The position numbers and the translations under genes were made by a program. 8,160 bases of DNA from Gemmatimonadota bacterium (GTDB lineage Bacteria > Gemmatimonadota > Gemmatimonadetes > Gemmatimonadales > GWC2-71-9), in assembly GCA_024640185.1 (NCBI GenBank), contig JAHEFN010000092.1, positions 1 through 8,160 on the forward strand. Direction: 5' to 3'. Below are positions 1-5,615 of this stretch, piece after piece (within the stretch, counting starts at the first letter, position 1; every line of letters begins with the position of its first letter). The notes below the pieces were generated by a model. That model did no database searches. It had not been told where the DNA came from and saw nothing but the letters and a program-made list of their open reading frames with translations.

Positions 1-1
1 T

Positions 2-2470
2 GCCGAACGCTTCGTGCAGGAGATCACCACCACCGCCGCGCTGCAACACCCGCACATCCTGCCGCTCTTCGACTCCGGCACCGCTGACGGCTTCCTCTAC
101 TACGTGATGCCGTTCATCGATGGCGAGACGCTCCGCGACAAGCTCAACCGCGAGACCCAGCTCGGGGTGGGCGAGGCGGTACAGATCACCCGCGAAGTGG
201 CTGACGCGCTGCACCACGCCCACACCCACGGGGTGATCCACCGCGACATCAAGCCGGAGAACATCCTGTTGGCCGGCGGCCGACCGATGGTGGCCGACTT
301 CGGGATCGCCCTGGCGGTGAGTGCCGCCGCGGGTGGCCGGATGACCGAGACCGGCCTCTCGCTCGGCACCCCGCACTACATGAGTCCAGAGCAGGCGACG
401 GCCGAGAAGGAGATCACCGCCCGGAGCGACGTTTACTCCCTCGGCAGCGTCCTCTATGAGATGCTCACCGGTGATCCACCGCACACCGGGGCCTCGGCGC
501 AGCAGATCATCATGAAGATCGTGACCGAGGAGGCGCCGCCGGTCACCAAGCTCCGCAAGTCGGTGCCCGGCAACGTGGCGGCGGCGGTGGCACAAGCGAT
601 CGAAAAGCTGCCAGCCGACCGATTCGAGAGTGCCAAGGCGTTCGCCGAGGCGCTCGGGAATGCCGGGTTCCAGGCGGTGTCGAGCACCGGCAGCGGTGCG
701 TTGGCCACCTCGGCGGCGATCCCTCGCCGGCTGGTCGGCATGCTTGGTGTGGCGGCGGCACTGCTCATCGCGATCGCGCTCTGGGGGTGGATGCGCCCGG
801 TGCCGGAGGTCGTGCTCCATGTCAGCATCCCGCCGGCGATCGGCACCTCGTTCCTCGGCGACCCGCGGTGGCCGGCCCTCTCGCCAGACGGCGAGACGGT
901 GGTGTTCGCCGCCACCAGGGATGGGGTGAGCCGCCTCTACCGTCGTGCGGTCAACGGGTTCGGGGTCGAGGCGATCGAAGGATCCGAGGATGCCACCTTC
1001 CCGTTCTTCTCTCCGGACGGGCAATGGGTTGCGTTCTACACCGTCAGCCGGAAGTTGCGGAAGGTGCCGCTGGCCGGAGGGGCGGTCACGCCGATCACCG
1101 ACATCCCCTTCTGGCGATCCGGAGCGACTTGGCGGCGCGATGGCACGATCGTGGTGATCGGTGACTCCCGTGGTCTCTTCGTGGTCCCCGATCACGGCGG
1201 AACCTTGGTGCCGTTGGCTCCCAGCGACACCCTGGCGGCTGACCTGCTGCTCTCCGATCCGCGGGAGCTGGCCGACGGGCGGTTGCTGGCCACCCGCCGC
1301 ACCGGCAAGACCTGGGTGGACGGCGAGAATGACCTCATCCTGATGGCGCCCGGGGACACCGTGTGGCAGTCAGTGCCGGGTGGGGCATCGGGGGCCTTTG
1401 TTCCACCCGGTTTCCTGCTGACACGCCCGGGCAACGAACTGGTGGCACGGCGGTTCGACCTGGACGACGGTACGCTGAGCGGATCCGCCGTGCCGGTGCT
1501 CCCCGGACTCGAATCAGCCAGGGGGGACATGTCCGGAGCGATCGTCAATGAACGGGGTGACGTCGCGTACTTCGCCTTCGGCGAGGCGCCTCCCAGCTTC
1601 CTGGTGACGGTCGACCGATCAGGCCGAGCGACGCGAATCCCGGTGGAGCCTTCCCACTACCGGCACCCCCGCCTGTCCCATGACGGTTCACGGGCCGCCT
1701 TCCTCCGTGGCGCAAGCAATGACCTGTGGGTGCTCGACCTGCGGGACAACACCTGGCAGCGGCTTACCACCAACGCCAGCATCACCGAGCCGCAATGGTC
1801 TCCCGATGACCGGCGATTGATCCACACCATCGAGGATACCGTCTCCGGCTACAACCTTCCCGCGTCGCGAAGCAGTGGCGGGGGGGATGCCACGCTCATC
1901 CAGCGCTTCCTCGGCGATGCCTGGGTCAGCGACTGGTCACTCGATGGACGCTACCTGGCCATCTACGGGGGAGACGTCGGGATGAGCGTCTCGGTCCTCG
2001 ACCTCGAGCGGCCCGACAGCCTGCGTCCGGTGACGCGGCGGGTTGCCGAGAGCACCGCCCGCAATGCGAGGTTCTCCCCCGACGGCCGCTGGCTTGCCTA
2101 CCAATCGAACGAGACCGGGACGATGCAGGTGTACGTGATCGAGTGGGCGGCGCTCGGGCAGAAGAAGGCGATTTCGACCGAAGGCGGCACCGAACCGGCT
2201 TGGAACCCACGGGGCGGTGAGCTCTTCTACCGCAACGGCCCGAGCATGATGGCCGTCAGCATCACGACGTCCCCCACCCTGAGCGTGGGATCGCCCCGGG
2301 AACTGTTCCGGCGGGCCTATCAGGAGGACCTCTACGGCGACCGCAGTTTCGACGTGATGCCCGATGGCCAGCAGTTCCTCATGTTCGAGGCCAACCCCGA
2401 CGCTGCCCCGGAACTCAGGGTGATCCGCAACTGGGTGGTCGAGCTCGACTCGATCACCAGGGAGCCGTAG
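2..2470 (+). CDS. Transmembrane serine/threonine protein kinase with C-terminal PD40/WD40-like beta-propeller (5'-partial; kinase 1)
   Basis: This gene encodes a PknB-type receptor kinase that transfers ATP phosphate to Ser/Thr of unknown targets. Reading is open from base 2 and begins at AERF, which aligns with residue 57 of kinase 2. About 56 residues (glycine loop and catalytic Lys) therefore lie upstream of the window, and 822 residues are visible. The GTG at 14 is internal, not the start. Seen: the alpha-C Glu region, hinge VMPFI, catalytic HRDIKPEN (Asp at 245-247), DFG (296-304), activation segment GTPHYMSPEQ, and a closing ADRFESA helix near 620. A hydrophobic helix (VGMLGVAAALLIAIALWGW, ~728-787) follows. 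The outer part holds repeated SPDG-type propeller blades (RWPALSPDG, FPFFSPDG, RHPRLSHDG, EPQWSPDD, ARFSPDGRW) and ends with FDVMPDGQQFLMF and LRVIRNWVVEL, typical of this family. No cysteine occurs in the visible part. The stop is one base before kinase 2. The ligand is unknown. Confidence 0.95.
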   Translation, partial: AERFVQEITTTAALQHPHILPLFDSGTADGFLYYVMPFIDGETLRDKLNRETQLGVGEAVQITREVADALHHAHTHGVIHRDIKPENILLAGGRPMVADFGIALAVSAAAGGRMTETGLSLGTPHYMSPEQATAEKEITARSDVYSLGSVLYEMLTGDPPHTGASAQQIIMKIVTEEAPPVTKLRKSVPGNVAAAVAQAIEKLPADRFESAKAFAEALGNAGFQAVSSTGSGALATSAAIPRRLVGMLGVAAALLIAIALWGWMRPVPEVVLHVSIPPAIGTSFLGDPRWPALSPDGETVVFAATRDGVSRLYRRAVNGFGVEAIEGSEDATFPFFSPDGQWVAFYTVSRKLRKVPLAGGAVTPITDIPFWRSGATWRRDGTIVVIGDSRGLFVVPDHGGTLVPLAPSDTLAADLLLSDPRELADGRLLATRRTGKTWVDGENDLILMAPGDTVWQSVPGGASGAFVPPGFLLTRPGNELVARRFDLDDGTLSGSAVPVLPGLESARGDMSGAIVNERGDVAYFAFGEAPPSFLVTVDRSGRATRIPVEPSHYRHPRLSHDGSRAAFLRGASNDLWVLDLRDNTWQRLTTNASITEPQWSPDDRRLIHTIEDTVSGYNLPASRSSGGGDATLIQRFLGDAWVSDWSLDGRYLAIYGGDVGMSVSVLDLERPDSLRPVTRRVAESTARNARFSPDGRWLAYQSNETGTMQVYVIEWAALGQKKAISTEGGTEPAWNPRGGELFYRNGPSMMAVSITTSPTLSVGSPRELFRRAYQEDLYGDRSFDVMPDGQQFLMFEANPDAAPELRVIRNWVVELDSITREP
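1880..1886 (+). repeat. G7 homopolymer in the kinase 1 propeller region
   Basis: Seven consecutive G form the codons GGG GGG G(AT) within RSSGGGDATLI. A similar tract in the same codon phase occurs in the kinase 3 propeller at 7019-7025. A one-base slip would truncate the outer domain. Confidence 0.6.
2459..2464 (+). promoter_or_regulatory. Shine-Dalgarno site for kinase 2, inside the end of kinase 1
   Basis: The sequence AGGGAG lies 7 bases before the GTG at 2472 and contains GGAG, complementary to the 16S anti-SD. It sits in the last codons of kinase 1. Ribosomes ending kinase 1 at 2468-2470 are therefore placed at the kinase 2 start, which supports the GTG as the true start and suggests translational coupling. 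Confidence 0.7.
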
Positions 2471-2471
2471 G

Positions 2472-5471
2472 GTGATCGATCTCCTTCCCCACGTGACCCG
2501 AGCCCTCGCCGACCGCTACACGGTCGTCCGCGAGCTGGGCCGGGGCGGGATGGCGCTCGTCTACCTGGCTGACGACCTCAAGCATCAGCGCAAGGTGGCG
2601 ATCAAGGTGCTCCGGCCGGAGCTGGCGGCCTCGCTCGGTGCCGAACGGTTCGTGCGCGAGATCGGCACGATGGGCAACCTGCGTCATCCGCACATCCTGC
2701 CCCTCTACGATTCGGGGGAGGCCGACGGCTTCCTCTACTATGTCATGCCACTGATCGAGGGCGAGACCCTGCGGGATCGACTCGATGCCGAGGGCCAGTT
2801 GTCGATCGACGACACCCTGCGCCTCACCCGAGAGGTGGCTGAGGCACTGGGCCATGCGCACGCGCAGGGCGTGGTGCACCGCGACATCAAGCCCGAGAAC
2901 ATCCTCCTCGAACAGGGTCATGCGGTGTTGGCCGACTTCGGCATCGCCCGGGCGCTCGGCACTGCCGGGGGCGAGCGGCTCACCGCCAGCGGACTCTCGA
3001 TCGGCACGCCCACCTACATGTCTCCCGAACAGGGCTTCGGCGAGGGCGAAGTCGACGGACGCAGTGATCTCTACTCACTGGGCTGCGTGATGTACGAGAT
3101 GCTGGGTGGTGAACCGCCGTACACCGGCCCCACTCCCCAGTCGATCATCGCCAAACGGATGGCTCAGGAGATTCCTCGCGTCTCCACGCTGCGGGAGACG
3201 GTGCCGGCCGAACTCGATGCGGCGATCACCCGATTGCTGGCCAAGGCCGCGGTCGATCGCTATCCCACGGCGGCCGCCTTCCTGGCGGCACTCGATGGCC
3301 GTGAGACGGCACCCCCGCCACCCGATCCTGTGGCCGCCGCCGCTCCTCGTTGGGACACCACACGACTGATTGCCGCCGCACTGGTCGTCATCGGCTTGGT
3401 CTTCGGCTGGCGGATGATGTCCCCGCGCGGAGGTGCTGCAGCCGTCGAGCGGTCTCCCGACCTGATGGCGGTGGTGCCGTTCTCCGTCCGCGGTTCGCCC
3501 GACATCGCCTATCTCGGCGAGGGAATCGTCGACCTGATGAGTGCCAAGCTCGATGGCGCCGGGCCGCTCCGGGTGGTCAACCCCCGCGCCGTGATCGCGA
3601 TGGTCAACGGCGAACGTGTCGATGTGAGGGACCCGGTTGCCGGTGGCAGGGTGGCCGAGCGGTTTGGGGCGGGTCGCTATGTGACCGGCGACGTGACCGA
3701 AGTGGCAGGTCAGGTGCAGTTCACGGCGCGACTCTACGGCGGCGCTGACCCGGCAGCCGAGCCGCTGGCGACCGCGAGTGCCACCGGACGAATCGAGGCG
3801 GTCTTCGACCTGGTCGACTCCCTCGCGTTTGCGCTGCTGGCCGGGACCATGGCCGACTCGGCGGGCTATCGGCTCCCGAGGGTCGCCGCGGCAACCACCG
3901 ACAATCTCTCGGCGCTCAAGGCGTACCTCGAAGGGGAGCGGTTCATCCGCAGTGGTGGACAGTATCGAGAGGCCGCCGCCGCCTATGCGCGAGCGATTGC
4001 CATCGATACCGCCTTTGCCTTGGCGTACTATCGCAAGAGCCTGGTCGGCGACTGGGTCGACGCCTATGATGTCCGTTCCTCGGCCGACAAGGCGATGGAA
4101 TACGCCGATCGACTCTCCCCGCGAGATCGCAGCCTTCTCGCGGCGCTGGTCACCCGTCGGCACGGCCACTCCGACGCCGCCGAGGAGGCCTACCGGGCCC
4201 ACCTCCTGGCCTGGCCCGATGAGGTTGAGGCGTTGGTGCAGCTTGGTGAGATCATCTTCCACGACGCCCCTCGTCGCGGCGAGTCGATGAACGCCGCGAT
4301 CCCGGTCTACGAACGGGCACTCGAACTTGAACCCGGCAACGTCGACGCCCGGGTGCACCTCTCCAGGCTCTACGCCCTCAACGAGCAGTACGACAAGCTG
4401 GAGGAGGATGTCCGCCAGTTCGAGCGCTATGCCGTGGAGGCCGCCACGGCGGGTGACACCGGCCGCGGTGGTGAGCGGCTCTTCGAGGCCCAGTCGCTGC
4501 TCAGCTATGCCACCCACGACTCTGCCGGGATCGCCGAGATCGGCCGCGAGCTTCGGGACAAGCCGTGGTACTTCTGGTTCTATGCGGCGCACGGCGCCTC
4601 GCGGTTTGCGCGGAATCCGGCCGGTGCGCAGGCGATGCTCGCGGAGCGCACCAGCGACGAACCGCTGCTCCTGATGCTGGTCGCCAACCTTCACATGCTG
4701 CGGGGACAGACGGCGGCGTTCAGGGCGTTCGTCGCTGATCCACCGGGCGATGGCCGCTCAGCACTTTGGGATGTGCTCGAGGCGTTCGTGTGGACCTCGG
4801 GGGCGATTGCCCCCGACACGGCACGGATGGAAGTGTTGGTGGAACGGCTCCGAGCTGCCGACCCGGCGCAGATGCGGCGCCAGAACTGGGTCGAGGCCTA
4901 CGAGGACCTGACCGACGAGTTCCACCGCTTCGAGCGCGATCAGATGGTGGCGATGCTGCTGATTCACCTGGGTCGCGTGAACGAGGCACGACCGATCATT
5001 GCCTCCCTGCGCTCGCGGGAGACGATGGAACAACTCGGCAACCTGCAGGCTGACGCGATCCGGAGCCTCGAGGCAGAGATCGCGATGCAGGAGGGCAACT
5101 CCAGCGAGGCACTCCGGATTCTTCGGACGATCACGTACGAGACGCCCCACGCGAGCACCTACCACGCCTTCGCCGATGCCTCGCGCCCCCGATTCCTGCA
5201 GGCTGAGCTCGAGCTGGTCCAGGGCGACACGGCGGTGGCGGTCGGATTGTATCGGGGCTTCGACGAGAGCTGGAGTCCCTGGGACACCTATCATCGGGCG
5301 ATCGCCTACCAGCGGCTCGGCGAGGTGGCCGAGGCACAGGGGCGTCCGCAGGAGGCGATTCGCTACTACGGCTGGCTGCTCGATCTCTGGAGCGATGCCG
5401 ACCCGTCGTATGATGGGCGCCGGGCCCGGATCAAGGAACACCGCGACAGGCTGCTCACGGCCCAGGGGTGA
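2472..5471 (+). CDS. Transmembrane serine/threonine protein kinase with TolB-N-like domain and TPR repeats (kinase 2)
   Basis: This is a complete 999-residue receptor-type Ser/Thr kinase. The GTG start is chosen because it has a good SD and gives a short N-terminus before ALADRY, as in kinase 3. The kinase domain spans residues ~16-276: glycine loop GRGGMALV (23-30), catalytic K45 in VAIKVL, alpha-C E63, hinge VMPLI (91-95), HRDIKPEN (D138, N143), DFG (155-157), and TPTYMSPEQ in the activation segment. All catalytic residues are present, so it should be active. A Pro/Ala-rich linker (280-292) leads to one transmembrane helix (~297-314). Residues ~330-455 (AVVPFSVRGSPDIAYLGEGIVDLMSAKL and on) resemble the TolB N-terminal-like domain also found beside TPRs in bacterial adenylate cyclases. 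From ~477 to the end are TPR-like helix pairs, clearest at 482-515, 606-660 and 877-990. The predicted role is binding a protein or peptide outside the membrane; the partner is unknown. The only cysteine is in the kinase domain (205). Confidence 0.95.
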   Translation: MIDLLPHVTRALADRYTVVRELGRGGMALVYLADDLKHQRKVAIKVLRPELAASLGAERFVREIGTMGNLRHPHILPLYDSGEADGFLYYVMPLIEGETLRDRLDAEGQLSIDDTLRLTREVAEALGHAHAQGVVHRDIKPENILLEQGHAVLADFGIARALGTAGGERLTASGLSIGTPTYMSPEQGFGEGEVDGRSDLYSLGCVMYEMLGGEPPYTGPTPQSIIAKRMAQEIPRVSTLRETVPAELDAAITRLLAKAAVDRYPTAAAFLAALDGRETAPPPPDPVAAAAPRWDTTRLIAAALVVIGLVFGWRMMSPRGGAAAVERSPDLMAVVPFSVRGSPDIAYLGEGIVDLMSAKLDGAGPLRVVNPRAVIAMVNGERVDVRDPVAGGRVAERFGAGRYVTGDVTEVAGQVQFTARLYGGADPAAEPLATASATGRIEAVFDLVDSLAFALLAGTMADSAGYRLPRVAAATTDNLSALKAYLEGERFIRSGGQYREAAAAYARAIAIDTAFALAYYRKSLVGDWVDAYDVRSSADKAMEYADRLSPRDRSLLAALVTRRHGHSDAAEEAYRAHLLAWPDEVEALVQLGEIIFHDAPRRGESMNAAIPVYERALELEPGNVDARVHLSRLYALNEQYDKLEEDVRQFERYAVEAATAGDTGRGGERLFEAQSLLSYATHDSAGIAEIGRELRDKPWYFWFYAAHGASRFARNPAGAQAMLAERTSDEPLLLMLVANLHMLRGQTAAFRAFVADPPGDGRSALWDVLEAFVWTSGAIAPDTARMEVLVERLRAADPAQMRRQNWVEAYEDLTDEFHRFERDQMVAMLLIHLGRVNEARPIIASLRSRETMEQLGNLQADAIRSLEAEIAMQEGNSSEALRILRTITYETPHASTYHAFADASRPRFLQAELELVQGDTAVAVGLYRGFDESWSPWDTYHRAIAYQRLGEVAEAQGRPQEAIRYYGWLLDLWSDADPSYDGRRARIKEHRDRLLTAQG

Positions 5472-5516
5472 GCCCAGCGGGCGCAGGGTGGCCTCCGCGC
5501 TGGTGAAGTCGCCGAT

Positions 5517-5535
5517 TGGAGGTAGCTTTCCTCCA
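5517..5535 (+). other. Small hairpin 46 bp after kinase 2
   Basis: TGGAGG (5517-5522) and CCTCCA (5530-5535) form a perfect 6-bp stem with a 7-base loop (TAGCTTT). No T-run follows, so it does not fit a classical intrinsic terminator. It could protect the 3' end of the kinase 1-2 transcript, or be chance. It also locks up a GGAGG that could otherwise serve as an SD, though the next ATG (5541) is 18 bases away. Confidence 0.3.
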
Positions 5536-5540
5536 TCCCA

Positions 5541-5615
5541 ATGACATGCCGTTGCCATGCCCCCGGAACGTTCCGGGGCACCATTGATTCCTCGCGAGAG
5601 AAGAGCTGTCCGTGA
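5541..5615 (+). CDS. Doubtful 24-codon mini-ORF overlapping the kinase 3 start
   Basis: The ATG at 5541 opens 24 codons (MTCRCHAPGTFRGTIDSSRE, then KSCP) ending at TGA 5613-5615. This stop overlaps the kinase 3 GTG as GTGA, an arrangement common in translationally coupled pairs. The peptide has three cysteines and several basic residues and no recognisable domain. There is no SD at normal distance: the nearest GGAGG is 18 bases upstream and in a hairpin stem. Chance is the simplest explanation; a leader peptide controlling kinase 3 is the alternative. Confidence 0.15.
   Translation: MTCRCHAPGTFRGTIDSSREKSCP
5558..5580. promoter_or_regulatory. 18-bp perfect palindrome (candidate operator or hairpin) before kinase 3
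   Basis: CCCCGGAACGTTCCGGGG (5561-5578) is a perfect palindrome. With one bulged C at 5560 it extends by TG/CA on the flanks. As DNA it has the two-fold symmetry of a dimeric regulator's site. As RNA it could fold into a 7-bp GC-rich stem with an ACGT loop. It lies 33 bases before the kinase 3 start, with no T-run after it, so a terminator is less likely than an operator or 5'-leader structure. I found no convincing -35/-10 pair in the 140-bp spacer, so the promoter of kinase 3 is not located. Confidence 0.45.
5596..5605 (+). promoter_or_regulatory. Weak purine-rich ribosome binding site for kinase 3
   Basis: GAGAGAAGAG ends 6 bases before the GTG at 5612. It matches the SD consensus only partly. 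An in-frame TGA at 5585-5587 rules out starts further upstream except the CTG at 5606, so the purine stretch and the alignment with the kinase 2 N-terminus both point to the GTG. Confidence 0.4.

Noticed and set aside
14..16. GTG at 14 as the start of kinase 1
   Set aside because: The four codons before it (AERF) align with kinases 2 and 3, and starting here would remove the glycine loop and catalytic lysine. The true start is upstream of the window.
3075..4694. Long open frame of 539 codons on the minus strand opposite kinase 2
   Set aside because: It lies fully antisense to a gene with clear kinase and TPR motifs. Its protein shows no domain I recognise and is rich in His, Gly and Arg, as expected from the reverse complement of GC-rich coding sequence.
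5516..5560. Sigma70-like promoter in the spacer (TTGGAG at 5516 or TTGCCA at 5552 as -35)
   Set aside because: No acceptable -10 hexamer is found at 16-18 bases from either.
5517..5580. Classical intrinsic terminator for the kinase 1-2 transcript
   Set aside because: Neither the hairpin nor the palindrome is followed by a T-run.
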